This document shows positions 29,226 through 40,043 of a DNA stretch of 64,000 nt, piece by piece (position 1 is the first letter of the stretch; each line of letters begins with the position of its first letter). The stretch spans positions 62,001 to 126,000 of the forward strand of contig JAILWQ010000003.1 of NCBI GenBank assembly GCA_025698865.1, read 5' to 3'. The notes under the pieces are model-generated. The model saw nothing but the letters and a program-made list of their open reading frames with translations. It was not told the origin of the DNA and ran no database searches. Made by a program: the position numbers and the translations under genes. The DNA is from Erythrobacter sp. GTDB taxonomy: Bacteria > Pseudomonadota > Alphaproteobacteria > Sphingomonadales > Sphingomonadaceae.

Positions 29226-30214
29226 CCACCCTTCCCGACGCATCGCGCCATCTCGGCGAGGCGGAGGCCGAACAGGTCTTCGGCGCCATTCTCGACGGCG
29301 GGATCGCCGAGGACGCGATCGGCGCCTTCCTCACCGAAATGTCCCGTCGCAGCGAGACGGCAGACGAGATCGCGGGCGCGGCGCGGGCGTTGCGCGAACG
29401 CATGCTCCCGGTCGACAGTCCAGAAGGCGCGGTCGATTGCTGCGGCACCGGGGGTGACGGCCACCACACGCTTAACGTGTCGACCGCCGTCAGTCTGGTG
29501 GTTGCCGCCTGCGGTGTTCCGGTCGCCAAGCATGGCAACCGCGCCGCCAGCAGCAAGTCGGGTGCCGCCGACACGCTCGAGGCGCTGGGACTCGACATGG
29601 AAGCGGCAGGAAGAACCGCCGAAAAGACCTTGAACGAGTTGGGAATCTGCTTCCTGTTCGCCAAGAACCACCACCCGGCCATGGCGCGCATTCAGCCCAT
29701 CCGCCAGCGGCTCGGCATCCGCACGATCTTCAATCTCATGGGGCCACTGGCCAACCCCGCCGGGGTCGAGCGCCAGCTGATCGGCATCGCCCGCCCGGCC
29801 TATGTCCCGATTTACGCGGCGGCCAAGGCGAAGCTCGGCACGAAGCGGACCTTCATCGTCTCGGGCGACGAGGGGCTCGACGAACTCAGCCTCGCCGCCG
29901 GCAACGAGCTGGCCGATGTGCAGGGCAATGATTTCGAGATGCGGCGCGTGGTCGCGGTCCAGGCGAACCTCCCCCACGCACCGGTCGAGGCGATCCGCGG
30001 CGGTGATGCACGACACAACGCCAAGGCGCTCGAAGCGCTGCTGATGGGCGCGCCCGGGCCCTATCGCGACGCCGTCCTGCTCAACGCCGCCGCCACGCTG
30101 ATCGTTGCGGGTAAGACTGCGGACTGGGTCGAAGGCACGGACATGGCCCGCGCCGCGATCGATTCCGATCGCGCGCTCGACCTGCTCAAAAGCTGGATAG
30201 CGATGGCGCAGTGA
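29222..30214 (+). CDS. trpD: Anthranilate phosphoribosyltransferase
   Basis: The 330-residue enzyme joins anthranilate to PRPP. It shows the PRPP-binding [16 protein letters not shown], the [20 protein letters not shown] region, and the [13 protein letters not shown] segment that lines the anthranilate channel. Length and motif order match the family. It starts inside the trpG stop and is followed ten bases later by trpC. Confidence 0.97.
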   Translation: MTTLPDASRHLGEAEAEQVFGAILDGGIAEDAIGAFLTEMSRRSETADEIAGAARALRERMLPVDSPEGAVDCCGTGGDGHHTLNVSTAVSLVVAACGVPVAKHGNRAASSKSGAADTLEALGLDMEAAGRTAEKTLNELGICFLFAKNHHPAMARIQPIRQRLGIRTIFNLMGPLANPAGVERQLIGIARPAYVPIYAAAKAKLGTKRTFIVSGDEGLDELSLAAGNELADVQGNDFEMRRVVAVQANLPHAPVEAIRGGDARHNAKALEALLMGAPGPYRDAVLLNAAATLIVAGKTADWVEGTDMARAAIDSDRALDLLKSWIAMAQ

Positions 30215-30224
30215 GGCACCCGCG

Positions 30225-31013
30225 ATGAACAAGCTCGAGGAAATCTGCGCGACCAAGCGCATCGAGGTGGAACGCCGCAAGCAGGACCGCCCGCTCGGCG
30301 ATGTCCAGCGCGCTGCCGCAGCGCAGGACGCGCCGCGCGGGTTTCGCGCCGCGCTCGAGACGAAGCAGGCGAACGGCTTCGGCCTGATCGCCGAGATCAA
30401 GCGAGCTTCGCCCTCCAAGGGTCTGATTCGCGAGGATTTCCATCCGGCGACCCACGCGCGCGATTACGCGGCGGGCGGCGCGGCGTGCCTCTCCGTGCTG
30501 ACCGACGTTCCCTATTTCCAGGGGCATGACGACTTCCTGATCGCGGCGCGGCAGGCGTGCGAGCTGCCGGTCCTGCGCAAGGATTTCATGGTCGACCCGT
30601 GGCAGGTGGTCGAGGCGCGCGCGCTCGGGGCGGACGCGATCCTGATCATCGTCGCCGCGCTCGACGATCTGACCATGAAGGAAATCGAGGCGAGCGCGCT
30701 CGATCTCGGCATGGACGTGCTGGTCGAGGTGCATGACGAGGCCGAACTCGAACGTGCCGCCGCGCATCTGCGCTCGCGCCTGATCGGCGTGAACAACCGC
30801 GATCTCAGGACCTTCACGACCAATCTTGCCACGACCGAGCGACTGGTATCGCGCATGCCTGACGGTGCGCTCGTCGTCGGGGAAAGCGGGATCGCCACCA
30901 ATGAGGATTGCCACCGCCTTGCCAAGAGCGGCGTGCGCAGCTTCCTCGTCGGCGAGAGCCTGATGCGGCAGAGCGATCTTGCGGCAGCCACCCGCGATCT
31001 GCTCGGCGGCTGA
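30225..31013 (+). CDS. trpC: Indole-3-glycerol phosphate synthase
   Basis: The 262-residue TIM barrel makes indole-3-glycerol phosphate. The sequences [41 protein letters not shown] and [12 protein letters not shown] contain the catalytic lysines and the phosphate site. It is a stand-alone TrpC, not fused to TrpF. It is the last trp gene of the cluster. A 154-base spacer without a visible gene separates it from moaC; trpF, trpB and trpA are not in the window. Confidence 0.97.
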   Translation: MNKLEEICATKRIEVERRKQDRPLGDVQRAAAAQDAPRGFRAALETKQANGFGLIAEIKRASPSKGLIREDFHPATHARDYAAGGAACLSVLTDVPYFQGHDDFLIAARQACELPVLRKDFMVDPWQVVEARALGADAILIIVAALDDLTMKEIEASALDLGMDVLVEVHDEAELERAAAHLRSRLIGVNNRDLRTFTTNLATTERLVSRMPDGALVVGESGIATNEDCHRLAKSGVRSFLVGESLMRQSDLAAATRDLLGG

Positions 31014-31167
31014 GGCTGTCCTACAGGCCGGCTTTCTGGCAGGGGGCCAGCATGACGCCGCCGATATCCACGTTCGTTCGCCGCTTTCCGAACTTCCGCC
31101 AGCGGGGCGGATTTTCCCGATATGGACTGTGTAACACCTGGTCCATGTCCAACAGGGGAGCGGCGTC

Positions 31168-31641
31168 ATGAGCGGACTCACCCATCTCGACGAGCACGGC
31201 GCGGCCCGCATGGTCGATGTCGGCGCCAAGCCGTCGACGGCCCGCCGTGCCGTCGCTTCCGGCAGGATCCGGATGTCGGACGAGGCGCTGAAGGCTCTGA
31301 CGCAAGGCTCCGGCCCGAAGGGCGACGCTCTCGCCGCCGCTCGCATCGCCGGGATCATGGCCGCCAAGCGCACCGGGGACCTGATCCCGCTGTGCCACCC
31401 TCTCGCTCTCGACGCGGTGACGGTGGACCTCACCATTGAGGATGACGCCGTTCGTGCCACGGCGACCGCTTCGCTCACCGGCCGCACCGGCGTCGAGATG
31501 GAGGCCATGACCGCCGTCTCGGTCGCGCTGCTGACGCTCTACGACATGGGCAAGGCGGTCGACCGCGCGATGGTGATCGAGGACGTTCGCCTGATCGCCA
31601 AGAGCGGCGGCAAGTCGGGCGACTGGCGCGCGCAGCCATGA
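31168..31641 (+). CDS. moaC: Cyclic pyranopterin monophosphate synthase
   Basis: The 157-residue enzyme carries out the second step of molybdenum cofactor synthesis after MoaA. The motifs [32 protein letters not shown] and [20 protein letters not shown] are characteristic. ATG 31168 follows AGGGGAGC. Its stop overlaps the moeA start (ATGA), giving a two-gene Moco unit. MoaA is not in the window. Confidence 0.97.
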   Translation: MSGLTHLDEHGAARMVDVGAKPSTARRAVASGRIRMSDEALKALTQGSGPKGDALAAARIAGIMAAKRTGDLIPLCHPLALDAVTVDLTIEDDAVRATATASLTGRTGVEMEAMTAVSVALLTLYDMGKAVDRAMVIEDVRLIAKSGGKSGDWRAQP

Positions 31642-32825
31642 CGGCGCCGATCCCTTTGGAAGAGGCATGGACGCGGCTGCTCGCCATGATCGCGGCGCTG
31701 CCGAGCGAGACGGTGGCGGTTGATGACGCGATCGGGCGCGTTCTCGCCGAACCGTTGATCGCCAGGCGAACGCAGCCATGGGTCGACCTGTCGGCGATGG
31801 ACGGCTTCGCCTGCGCGGGCGAAGGGCCCTGGCGGATCGTCGGGGAATCGCGGGCTGGTCGGGCATTCGATGACGTCATGACGTCAGGCGAAGCGGTGCG
31901 CATCTCCACCGGGGCGGCGGTGCCGCAGGGCGCGGATCGCATTCTGGTCGTGGAAGAGGCACTGCTCGAGGGCGACAACCTCGCGGCCACCGAAGCGCCC
32001 CGACCCGGCCGCCATATCCGCCGAAGAGGTTTCGACTTCGCCGCGGGCGACATGCTCATGGAAGCCGGACGGCGGATCGCACCGGCCGGCCTCGCCCTTG
32101 CCCGTGCCTCGGGAAACGGCACTCTCACCGTCCGCCGCGCGCCCGAGGTTGCGTTGATCGAATGCGGAGACGAACTCGTCGCTGATCCGCAGGATTGCCC
32201 GGAGAATCGCCTGCCCGCCTCCAATGGCGCGATGCTCGGGGCGATGGCCGGCCGCGCCGGCGCGACGGTCCGTCGCATCGGGCCGGTCGCCGATCGCAAG
32301 GATGCCCTGCGTGTGGCGTTCGAGGCGGCGCGCGGCAGTGACCTTATCGTGACGATGGGCGGTGCATCGGTCGGAGAGCACGATCTGGTGAGACCGGTTC
32401 TCGAGGAACTCGGCGCCGATCTCGCCTTCTGGCGCGTCGCGATCCGGCCCGGCAAGCCGCTGCTTGTCGCGCGGTGGGACAGCACGCTGATCCTCGGCCT
32501 GCCGGGCAATCCCGTGTCAAGCTTCGTGACCGGCGAACTGTTCATGCTGCCCGCAATCCGCGCCATGTCCGGCGAGAAGGCACCCTTGCCGGCGCCCGTC
32601 TTCATTCCCCTGCGCGGATCGCTGCCCGAGGGCGGTCCGCGCTGCGAGTTCCTGCGTGCGCGACTGGTCGATGGCGGCGCTTGCCCTGTCGAGGAGCGCG
32701 ACAGCAGCGCCTTGCAAGCCTTGGCACAGGCCGATCTGCTGATCGACCGTCCCATTGACGCCGACGAGGTCAAAGCCGGAACGCCTGTTCCATGTTACTG
32801 GATCGGAAATGGCGGAAACGCTTGA
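31638..32825 (+). CDS. moeA: Molybdopterin molybdenumtransferase
   Basis: The 395-residue protein inserts molybdate into adenylated molybdopterin. Visible motifs are DLSAMDGFA near residue 50, [14 protein letters not shown], the MPT-binding [16 protein letters not shown] and [16 protein letters not shown]. The order and length match MoeA. It is coupled to moaC. Its stop codon overlaps a TTGACT sequence that could serve as the lexA -35 element. Confidence 0.95.
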   Translation: MTAPIPLEEAWTRLLAMIAALPSETVAVDDAIGRVLAEPLIARRTQPWVDLSAMDGFACAGEGPWRIVGESRAGRAFDDVMTSGEAVRISTGAAVPQGADRILVVEEALLEGDNLAATEAPRPGRHIRRRGFDFAAGDMLMEAGRRIAPAGLALARASGNGTLTVRRAPEVALIECGDELVADPQDCPENRLPASNGAMLGAMAGRAGATVRRIGPVADRKDALRVAFEAARGSDLIVTMGGASVGEHDLVRPVLEELGADLAFWRVAIRPGKPLLVARWDSTLILGLPGNPVSSFVTGELFMLPAIRAMSGEKAPLPAPVFIPLRGSLPEGGPRCEFLRARLVDGGACPVEERDSSALQALAQADLLIDRPIDADEVKAGTPVPCYWIGNGGNA

Positions 32826-32849
32826 CTGCGCTGGCCCTGTTGCTTAATT

Positions 32850-32864
32850 GTTCCACATTCGTTC
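32850..32864 (+). promoter_or_regulatory. LexA box (SOS operator) upstream of lexA
   Basis: GTTCCACATTCGTTC is an exact GTTC-N7-GTTC, the alphaproteobacterial LexA operator. It lies 47 bases before the lexA ATG, where it would block transcription from a promoter in 32822-32850. Autoregulation of lexA is the normal arrangement. Confidence 0.88.
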
Positions 32865-32911
32865 ACAACTCTGACCACAGGGGCAGAACCGGCGAGTGAG
32901 GAGCACGCCCA

Positions 32912-33613
32912 ATGTTGACCGCCAAGCAGCACGAACTCATCCGATTTATTCAGACCCGTTTGGAAGCGACCGGGATCTCGCCTTCCTTCGAGGAAATGAA
33001 GGAAGCGCTCGATCTCAAGAGCAAGTCGGGTGTGCATCGGCTGATCTCCGCGCTGGAGGAACGCGGTTTCATTCGTCGTCTCCCCAATCGAGCGCGCGCG
33101 CTGGAAATCGTCAAGCTGCCCGAAGATGCGGTGACAGCACCTCGGTCCAAGGCCTCCACTCCTGCTGCCGCCAACGACAGGACGGCTCTGGCCACGATGG
33201 CGAAGGCTGTTGCGCCCGAACCCGCCAACGATGTGATTGACATCCCGCTTCACGGACGGATCGCGGCCGGCGCACCGATCGAAGCGATCGAGGGCCAGTC
33301 CAGCCTTCCCGTCCCCGCTGCGCTGCTCGGGCCGGGCGAGCATTTCGCACTGGAGGTTTCCGGCGATTCGATGATCGAGGCCGGTATCTTCGACGGCGAC
33401 TTCGCACTGATCCGCCGCACGGACACCGCGCGCGATGGCGAGATCGTCGTGGCGCTGGTCGAGAACGAAGAGGCTACGCTTAAGTATCTAAGGCGCGATG
33501 GCAGTTCGGTGACGCTCGATCCGGCGAACTCTTCCTATACGCCGCAGGTCTACCGGGCCGAGCAGGTTCAGGTGCAAGGCAAGCTGGCGGGTCTGCTTCG
33601 TCGTTACCACTGA
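32912..33613 (+). CDS. lexA: LexA repressor of the SOS response
   Basis: The 233-residue repressor has the winged-helix N-terminus [20 protein letters not shown] with [21 protein letters not shown] variable linker of about 50 residues follows, then the self-cleavage site Ala119-Gly120 in [10 protein letters not shown]. The catalytic dyad is Ser153 (SGDSMIEAG) and Lys191 (EATLKYLRR). RecA-stimulated autocleavage should release the regulon. ATG 32912 follows GAGGAG, and the LexA box upstream supports autoregulation. The gene converges with comEC. Confidence 0.98.
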   Translation: MLTAKQHELIRFIQTRLEATGISPSFEEMKEALDLKSKSGVHRLISALEERGFIRRLPNRARALEIVKLPEDAVTAPRSKASTPAAANDRTALATMAKAVAPEPANDVIDIPLHGRIAAGAPIEAIEGQSSLPVPAALLGPGEHFALEVSGDSMIEAGIFDGDFALIRRTDTARDGEIVVALVENEEATLKYLRRDGSSVTLDPANSSYTPQVYRAEQVQVQGKLAGLLRRYH

Positions 33614-33642
33614 GGGAAAAGCGTTGAGATCGGGTCCGACAT

Positions 33643-35811
33643 TCAGCGGGCCGATCCACGCCACCATCCATGTTCGCCCTGTGTCTGCGCAACGCTGACG
33701 ATCCGGGGCTCGTCCAGATATAGCGAAAGCCCGCCCTCGCGATCGAGAAACCGCCGGTCCGCCTTGAGCCATCTCGGACGGCAGCTACGCGGCAGGAACC
33801 GGTCGGCCACGACGATATCGATCTGATCGCATGCCGCAGCGAGCGCTCGCTCCTGGACTAGTTCGTTGCTGCGGGCCATCAACATGCTCCATGTCCTGCC
33901 GCCGCGCTCCAGCAACATGACGCAGAACTCGGGCGAACATCGCGCCCCCGGCCAATCGCTCAGCGGGATCGGATCGGTCTCGACACCCGCCAGTTCACGC
34001 AGATTGTCGCGGGCATAGTCGCTCCGGCTGTCGCGCAAGGTCAGGAGTTGGCCATCTTCCCCGACGATGCCGACATGGCGCCCGTCTCTGGTCACCAGAA
34101 CATCCGGTGTCGGCGTCATGGCCAGCAACAGTCCGGCGACCACAACCGGAACGAGTCCCCACAACCGCGCCCGGCCGCGCCGCAGAGCCAGCCACAATGC
34201 GCCCCCGACATAAAGCATCACCGTCCCCAGACCCATCTGCGGCACCAGCTTCACCGCACCCGGCTGCGCGGAAGTGAAATGGGCGATGCCCAGCAGGAGA
34301 TCGAGCGAAAGCCCGACCAACCACCACACGGGGGCTCCGAGCCCGACAAGATCGAGTGCCAGAGCGAGAGCGATCAGCGGCATGGAAACGAAGGTGACCA
34401 GCGGGATCGCGATCACGTTGGCGAAAGCGCCGTAGAGCCCGGCCCGGTGGAAATGGAACAGGACGATCGGCGTCAGCGCGATCTCGATCAGGAGGCCGGT
34501 CAGGAAGAGCATGACGAGCCGCCGGCCGAACCATCGCGCCAAGCCTTCCTCGCGCGGGGCAAGGAAAGCCCGTACCGGTGCCGCATTGTGAAGGGCCACG
34601 ATCGCGATCACGGCCGCGAAGCTCATCTGGAAGCTCGGCCCGACCAGCGATTCCGGCCAGAGGAGCAGCACGACGATCGCGGCGACGGCGACCATCCGCA
34701 TCGACAGCGGCTCCCGGCCCAGCGCGAGCGCGAGCAGCACCAGCACCGCACCGACGCAGCTGCGCACCGTCGGAACCTGCGCTCCGGTCAGCAGGGTGTA
34801 CCCTATCCCCGCCAGCGCGCCGATCGCCGCGGCCACGAGCGGCAGGCGGACCCGCAAGGTCAGCCATGGCCACAGCGCCAGCAGCCTCATCGCGAGGAAG
34901 TACGCGCCCGCGATCACCGCGCTCACATGCAATCCGCTGATCGAGAGGAGGTGGGTCAGCCCAGCATCGCGCATCGCCTCCTCGTCGCTCTCGGCGATCG
35001 CGCCGCGGTCTCCGCTGGCAAAGGCAGCCGCGATAGTCGCCGCCGAGCCATCGAGCCGCTCGCGCACATGCCGCGAGAGCACACGCTGCATGGTGCCGAT
35101 CGTGTCACCCGGAGGGGCCTGCTGGACGACTTCGATCGGACCGATCAGCGTTCCGGTCGCGGCGAGACCGTCGAACCATGCCCGGCGTGCGAAATCGTAT
35201 GCGCCGGGAAGGATCGGCGGTGCGGGCGGCATCAGTCTCGCGCGCAGCCGGATGACGGCGCCCGGCCGGAGGCTCCCACTGTCCTTCGCACTCGGCACGT
35301 TGACGCGGACCTTCAGCGCCCGCGCACTTTCCGGATCCCGCAACGCCACGGTCAGGCGGACCCGATCCTCCGCCGGACGCTCCTCGCGCTCGAGAATGCG
35401 GGCCTGAACCCTTTCGACCCGAGGATAGTCGACCGGCTCTGCTCCGATCATCGCCGACCGCGCCCATATCGTCGAGAGGCCGCCCGCCAGCGCCAGCGCA
35501 ATCGCAAGCGACGCTAGCAGCAGATGGGCTCGATCGTCACGACCACGCCACAACGCCAACGCCGCCAAAGCAATCAGCAAGGCAGCGACGATAGCGGCGG
35601 CCCAGCTCCATGCCGCGGGCAGAACGAACCAGGTCCCGATCCCCGCTCCGAACGCAACCGCCAGCCACGGGCCGCGATCGGTGCCAGAGGCTGCCAATCC
35701 TCCTTCCAGGCGGGTAGCGATACTGGACAAGGCCGATCGCATGCGCCAAGGGCGCTGCACTGCAACATCGAGGGTACCGTCCCCCTCCCCCAAGGGCACA
35801 TGCGTGGCCAT
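33643..35811 (-). CDS. comEC: ComEC/Rec2-family DNA uptake channel protein
   Basis: The 722-residue membrane protein has N-terminal helices, then a DUF4131-like soluble segment with VRVNVPSAKDSGSLRPG. The Competence domain starts with LTHLLSISGLHVSAVIAGAY and GYTLLTGAQVPTVRSCVGA, hallmarks of ComEC, which moves single-stranded DNA across the inner membrane. The C-terminal 180 residues occupy the place of the metallo-beta-lactamase domain but I see no HxHxDH motif. The ATG at 35811 lacks a clear Shine-Dalgarno; ATG 35742 is an alternative. It is divergent from gltX with 28 bases between them. Confidence 0.9.
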   Translation of the reverse strand: MATHVPLGEGDGTLDVAVQRPWRMRSALSSIATRLEGGLAASGTDRGPWLAVAFGAGIGTWFVLPAAWSWAAAIVAALLIALAALALWRGRDDRAHLLLASLAIALALAGGLSTIWARSAMIGAEPVDYPRVERVQARILEREERPAEDRVRLTVALRDPESARALKVRVNVPSAKDSGSLRPGAVIRLRARLMPPAPPILPGAYDFARRAWFDGLAATGTLIGPIEVVQQAPPGDTIGTMQRVLSRHVRERLDGSAATIAAAFASGDRGAIAESDEEAMRDAGLTHLLSISGLHVSAVIAGAYFLAMRLLALWPWLTLRVRLPLVAAAIGALAGIGYTLLTGAQVPTVRSCVGAVLVLLALALGREPLSMRMVAVAAIVVLLLWPESLVGPSFQMSFAAVIAIVALHNAAPVRAFLAPREEGLARWFGRRLVMLFLTGLLIEIALTPIVLFHFHRAGLYGAFANVIAIPLVTFVSMPLIALALALDLVGLGAPVWWLVGLSLDLLLGIAHFTSAQPGAVKLVPQMGLGTVMLYVGGALWLALRRGRARLWGLVPVVVAGLLLAMTPTPDVLVTRDGRHVGIVGEDGQLLTLRDSRSDYARDNLRELAGVETDPIPLSDWPGARCSPEFCVMLLERGGRTWSMLMARSNELVQERALAAACDQIDIVVADRFLPRSCRPRWLKADRRFLDREGGLSLYLDEPRIVSVAQTQGEHGWWRGSAR

Positions 35812-35839
35812 GCGACGGTTAGGAAGGAAGCGCGCGGGA

Positions 35840-37273
35840 ATGGCAAGTACGGGAGCAATCAGCGGTTCGAATTCGGCCGGTCAGGTCGTCACCCGCTTCG
35901 CTCCCTCGCCCACCGGTTTCCTGCATATCGGGGGTGCGCGGACCGCGCTGTTCAACTGGCTGTTCGCCCGCCACCACGGCGGCAAGGCGCTGCTGCGGAT
36001 CGAGGATACCGATCAGAAGCGCTCCACCCAGGAAGCGATCGACAAGATCATCGAAGGGCTCGACTGGCTCGGCCTCGATTACGACGCGCCGCCGGTGTTC
36101 CAGTCGGAACGCGCCGACCGGCACCGCGAGGTTGCGCTCGAACTGCTCGAGCGCGGTCACGCCTACAAGTGCTTCGCGACGCCGGAGGAGCTTGAGGCGA
36201 TGCGCGCCGAACAGCGCGCCAACAAGCAGCCGCTGCGTTACGATGGGCGCTGGCGCGATCGCGACCCGGCCGAAGCGCCGGAGGGCACGCCATACACCAT
36301 CCGCCTGAAGACGCCGACAGACGGCGAGACGGTGATCGAGGATGCCGTGCAGGGCCGCGTGACGGTCCGCAATTCCGAGATCGACGACTACATCATCCTG
36401 CGCGCCGACGGGACGCCGACCTATATGCTCGCGGTGGTGGTCGACGATCACGACATGAGCTGCACACATGTCATCCGCGGTGACGATCACCTCAACAACG
36501 CCTTCCGCCAGCTGCCGGTGATCAAGGCGATGGGCTGGGACGAACCGGTCTATGCCCACATCCCCCTGATCCACGGCGCCGACGGTGCGAAGCTGTCGAA
36601 GCGCCACGGCGCTGTCGGGGTCGAGGCCTATCGCGACGAGGAAGGCATCCTTCCCGAAGCGATGTTCAACTATCTGCTGCGGCTCGGTTGGGGTCATGGC
36701 GACCGCGAAGAGATCACGCGCGAGGAAGCAATCGAACTGTTCGACCTCGGCGGCGTCGGCAAGAGCCCTTCGCGCTTCGACACCAAGAAGCTGCAAAACC
36801 TCAATGGCCACTATATCCGCGAGGCGGACGATGCCCGGCTCGCCGCGCTGGTGGCCGAACGGCTCGGCTCGGAGGCGGATGTGGGACTGCTTGAAGAAGC
36901 CATGCCGGTGTTGAAACCGCGCGCGAAGTCCGTCGACGAACTCGTTGATGGATCGCGGTTTCTCTTTGCGACCCGCCCCCTGTCCCTGACCGGCAAGGCG
37001 GCCGCTCTGCTCGACGAAGAAGGGAAAGCACGGCTGGCCCGGCTTCACAGCCGTCTGGCCGAGGAAAACGACTGGACAATCGAGGCGTTGGAAGCCACTA
37101 CCAAGGCGCTCGCCGAGGAGCTGGAGATCGGTCTCGGCAAGCTGGCGCAGCCGATGCGCGCAGCGCTGACCGGGACGACCACGTCCCCCGGAATTTTCGA
37201 CGTGCTGGTCCTTCTCGGGAAGGACGAGTCGCTTGCGCGGATCAAAGCGCAGGCAACCGGCACGGGCGACTAG
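35840..37273 (+). CDS. gltX: Glutamate--tRNA ligase
   Basis: The 477-residue class I synthetase has the HIGH-type motif [19 protein letters not shown] and the KMSKS-type loop [13 protein letters not shown]. The bacterial GluRS catalytic domain comes first and a helical anticodon-binding domain from about residue 330. It charges tRNA-Glu. The ATG at 35840 follows AAGGAAG with a somewhat long spacing, and the frame upstream lacks conserved sequence. A short spacer leads to gltA. Confidence 0.96.
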   Translation: MASTGAISGSNSAGQVVTRFAPSPTGFLHIGGARTALFNWLFARHHGGKALLRIEDTDQKRSTQEAIDKIIEGLDWLGLDYDAPPVFQSERADRHREVALELLERGHAYKCFATPEELEAMRAEQRANKQPLRYDGRWRDRDPAEAPEGTPYTIRLKTPTDGETVIEDAVQGRVTVRNSEIDDYIILRADGTPTYMLAVVVDDHDMSCTHVIRGDDHLNNAFRQLPVIKAMGWDEPVYAHIPLIHGADGAKLSKRHGAVGVEAYRDEEGILPEAMFNYLLRLGWGHGDREEITREEAIELFDLGGVGKSPSRFDTKKLQNLNGHYIREADDARLAALVAERLGSEADVGLLEEAMPVLKPRAKSVDELVDGSRFLFATRPLSLTGKAAALLDEEGKARLARLHSRLAEENDWTIEALEATTKALAEELEIGLGKLAQPMRAALTGTTTSPGIFDVLVLLGKDESLARIKAQATGTGD

Positions 37274-37298
37274 GACTACATTTTTCAAGGAGAAGCCC

Positions 37299-38585
37299 AT
37301 GGCCGACAAGCAGGCGAAACTCGAACTAGGCGGCAATTCCCTCGACTTTCCCGTACTCGAAGGCAGCGTCGGTCCCGACGTCATCGACATTCGCAAGCTC
37401 TACGGCCAGACCGGAGCCTTCACCTACGACCCCGGATACAAGTCGACCGCGAGCTGCGAGAGCGCGCTGACCTACATCGATGGCGAGGAAGGTGTTCTTC
37501 TCCATCGCGGTTACCCGATCGGCCAGCTGGCGGAGAAGTCCAGCTTCATGGAAGTCGCCTACCTGCTGCTCAACAACGAGCTGCCCTCGCAGGAGGAAAT
37601 GGACGATTTCGAATACACGATCACGCGGCACACCATGCTGCACGATCAGCTGCGCCAGTTCTTCCAGGGCTTCCGTCGCGATGCGCACCCGATGGCGATC
37701 ATGTGCGGTGTGGTCGGCGCCCTGTCGGCGTTCTATCATGACAGCACCGACATCTCCGATCCCGAGCATCGCAAGATCTCGAGCCATCGCCTGATCGCCA
37801 AGATGCCGACGATCGCTGCCTGGGCCTACAAGTATTCGGTCGGCCAGCCCTTCATGCAGCCGCAGAACGATCTCAGCTACACCGGCAATTTCCTGCGGAT
37901 GACCTTCGGCGTCCCGGCCGAGGAATACGAAATCCATCCCGCCATCGAGCGGGCGATGGATCGGATCTTCATCCTCCACGCCGATCACGAGCAGAACGCC
38001 TCGACCTCGACCGTGCGCCTTGCCGGTTCGTCGGGCGCCAATCCCTTCGCCTGCATCGCGGCCGGCATCGCCTGCCTCTGGGGTCCGGCCCATGGCGGCG
38101 CAAACGAAGCGGCGCTCAACATGCTGCAGGAAATCGGTTCGCCCGATCGCATCCCGCACTATATCGAGCGGGCCAAGGACAAGAACGATCCGTTCCGGCT
38201 GATGGGCTTCGGCCACCGCGTCTACAAGAACTATGACCCGCGCGCGACCGTCATGCAGCAGACTCTGCGCGAGGTGTTCGAAGCGCTGAACGTCGACGAT
38301 CCGGTGTTCGAGACCGCACTGAAGCTCGAAGAGCTCGCGCTCAACGATGATTACTTCAAGGAAAAGAAGCTCTTCCCGAATGTGGACTTCTATTCCGGCA
38401 TCATCCTCAACGCGATCGGCTTCCCGACCACGATGTTCACCGCGCTGTTCGCACTTGCCCGCACCGTCGGCTGGGTTGCGCAGTGGAACGAGATGATCTC
38501 CGATCCGGCTCAGGTCATCGGCCGCCCGCGTCAGCTCTACACCGGGCCGACCGAGCGCGATTACGTTCCGATCGTCCAGCGCTGA
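37299..38585 (+). CDS. gltA: Citrate synthase
   Basis: The 428-residue enzyme condenses acetyl-CoA with oxaloacetate at the entry of the TCA cycle. Catalytic residues are visible: His in [12 protein letters not shown], His in [14 protein letters not shown] and Asp in [10 protein letters not shown]. The N-terminal beta region (residues 1-60) marks the Gram-negative hexameric type, which is inhibited by NADH. ATG 37299 follows AAGGAGA. A strong terminator follows the stop. Confidence 0.98.
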   Translation: MADKQAKLELGGNSLDFPVLEGSVGPDVIDIRKLYGQTGAFTYDPGYKSTASCESALTYIDGEEGVLLHRGYPIGQLAEKSSFMEVAYLLLNNELPSQEEMDDFEYTITRHTMLHDQLRQFFQGFRRDAHPMAIMCGVVGALSAFYHDSTDISDPEHRKISSHRLIAKMPTIAAWAYKYSVGQPFMQPQNDLSYTGNFLRMTFGVPAEEYEIHPAIERAMDRIFILHADHEQNASTSTVRLAGSSGANPFACIAAGIACLWGPAHGGANEAALNMLQEIGSPDRIPHYIERAKDKNDPFRLMGFGHRVYKNYDPRATVMQQTLREVFEALNVDDPVFETALKLEELALNDDYFKEKKLFPNVDFYSGIILNAIGFPTTMFTALFALARTVGWVAQWNEMISDPAQVIGRPRQLYTGPTERDYVPIVQR

Positions 38586-38592
38586 TCGTCAG

Positions 38593-38628
38593 ACGGCGCC
38601 GTCCTTTCGGGGACGGCGCCGTTTTTTT
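38593..38628 (+). terminator. Rho-independent terminator of gltA
   Basis: ACGGCGCCGTCC (38593-38604) pairs perfectly with GGACGGCGCCGT (38611-38622), with loop TTTCGG and a run of seven T from 38622. It lies seven bases beyond the gltA stop and separates gltA from the convergent kinase-like operon. Confidence 0.95.
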
Positions 38629-38642
38629 GATAACCGTGCGCC

Positions 38643-40043
38643 TTAGCGCGGTTCGGAGCGCATATCCTCCGCCGCAGGTACGGAAAGCGTGAAGCGTGCG
38701 CCCTGCCCCGGCGCGCTTTCCACGGTGAGGTCGCCGTCCATCGCCCTTGCGATCCGGCGGGAAATGTAGAGACCCAGCCCCGAGCCCCCATCGCCGCTGC
38801 GACCGAGGCGCTCGAACTTCTCGAACACCCGCTCCTGCTGCTCGGCAGCGAGGCCCTGCCCTTGGTCGGCAACACAAATCAGGGCGCGGTTGCCGATCCG
38901 GTCGAGCCGCACCCACACCTGGCTGCCCTCCGGCGAATAGCGCACGGCGTTGCCGATCAGATTGATCAGGATCTGCAGCACGCGGCGGAATTCCGCGATG
39001 GCAAGCTGGCTTTCCCCGGCCATGGGAGGTGCGAGCTGGATGCTCTTCTCCCGCGCCCTCACGCTCAGAATACCGCATGCCTGTCGCGCGACGTCGGCGA
39101 GCTCGATGCGGTCGGGCGCGGTGACGAAATCTTCGGATTCGACCACTTCGAGATCGGACAGATCGTCGATCAGCGAGAGCAGATGCTGGCCCGCCGTCGC
39201 GATGTCAGCCGCGTAATCGCTGTATTCCGCTGCCAGCGGACCGGCGAGCTTGGTGCGGATCGTCTCGGCATTAGCGATGATGCGATTGATCGGCTGACGC
39301 AGAACCGGAGAAAGGTCGCGGCCAAGCGACGGCACCTCGTCCGATCCGCCGGACGCGCCCAGATGCGTCTCCGGCAGCGACTGCTCGGACGACAGGCTCA
39401 GCAGAAAACCACCCGAACCCGGCTCGCCCGAACCCAGCGGATCGAGATGCGCCCGCCAGCGGCGCTTGCTGCCCTCGACCGTACATTCGGCCCCATCGAG
39501 CAGGCGCCAGTGGAGCGGCTGTTCCTGCGCGTTGCCCGGGAAGTTCACGAAGTCGGTCCAAGGTCGGCCGACGCCCGTTTCCATGGCCATTCCCACCCAG
39601 GTGAGATCAGGTGTTTCCACCTCAACGGTCAGGATGCGCTGCTGCGAATCGAGCCGCGCGGTCAGGTCCGAAAGGTCGCGGCGGACATTCTTGCGCAGAA
39701 GGTCCATCGCGGCATCGTCTTCCGGATCGTACTCCTCGCCGTGCCAGCTGCTTAGCGTGAGATCGACGGAGCCGACAGTTCCATCGGCCTCCATCCGGGG
39801 TTCGAGCTCGGCCCAGGCGGTGATGCGTTTCTCGCCGTCGATCGCCTCGAACGGCCGGGCGAGGCGCAGACCGAATTCACGCGCCTTCCCGACCAGCCCG
39901 ATCAGCGCAGGGATCGCCAGAGGTCCACCGGGTTCGCCGCCGCAAGCCCGCTGCAATTCCATCAGCGGACCGTCGGCGGAAAGCAGGCGGTTCTCGCCAT
40001 CGATCCTGCCCCGGGCTACGTTCTGGCCGAGAGGGGCGTTCAT
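38643..40043 (-). CDS. Histidine-kinase-like protein with Pro in place of the H-box His
   Basis: The 466-residue protein lacks membrane segments. Residues about 70-240 look PAS-like. A HisKA-type helical pair follows (SPVLRQPINRIIANAETIR, then YAADIATAGQHLLSLIDDL), close to the DivJ/PleC type, but where those kinases read SHELRTPLN this reads SPVLRQPIN, so the phosphoacceptor His is Pro (codon CCG near 39313). The ATPase domain keeps the N-box NLIGNAVRYSPEG, G1 VADQGQGL and G2 GSGLGLYISRRIA. It may act as a phosphatase, an ATP-dependent sensor or an allosteric partner. It overlaps the DUF2336-like gene by four bases. Confidence 0.85.
   Translation of the reverse strand: MNAPLGQNVARGRIDGENRLLSADGPLMELQRACGGEPGGPLAIPALIGLVGKAREFGLRLARPFEAIDGEKRITAWAELEPRMEADGTVGSVDLTLSSWHGEEYDPEDDAAMDLLRKNVRRDLSDLTARLDSQQRILTVEVETPDLTWVGMAMETGVGRPWTDFVNFPGNAQEQPLHWRLLDGAECTVEGSKRRWRAHLDPLGSGEPGSGGFLLSLSSEQSLPETHLGASGGSDEVPSLGRDLSPVLRQPINRIIANAETIRTKLAGPLAAEYSDYAADIATAGQHLLSLIDDLSDLEVVESEDFVTAPDRIELADVARQACGILSVRAREKSIQLAPPMAGESQLAIAEFRRVLQILINLIGNAVRYSPEGSQVWVRLDRIGNRALICVADQGQGLAAEQQERVFEKFERLGRSGDGGSGLGLYISRRIARAMDGDLTVESAPGQGARFTLSVPAAEDMRSEPR

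Noticed and set aside
31871..31886. Tandem palindrome TGACGTCATGACGTCA
   Set aside because: It lies inside the moeA coding sequence and is explained by the codons for FDDVMTSG; no regulatory context.
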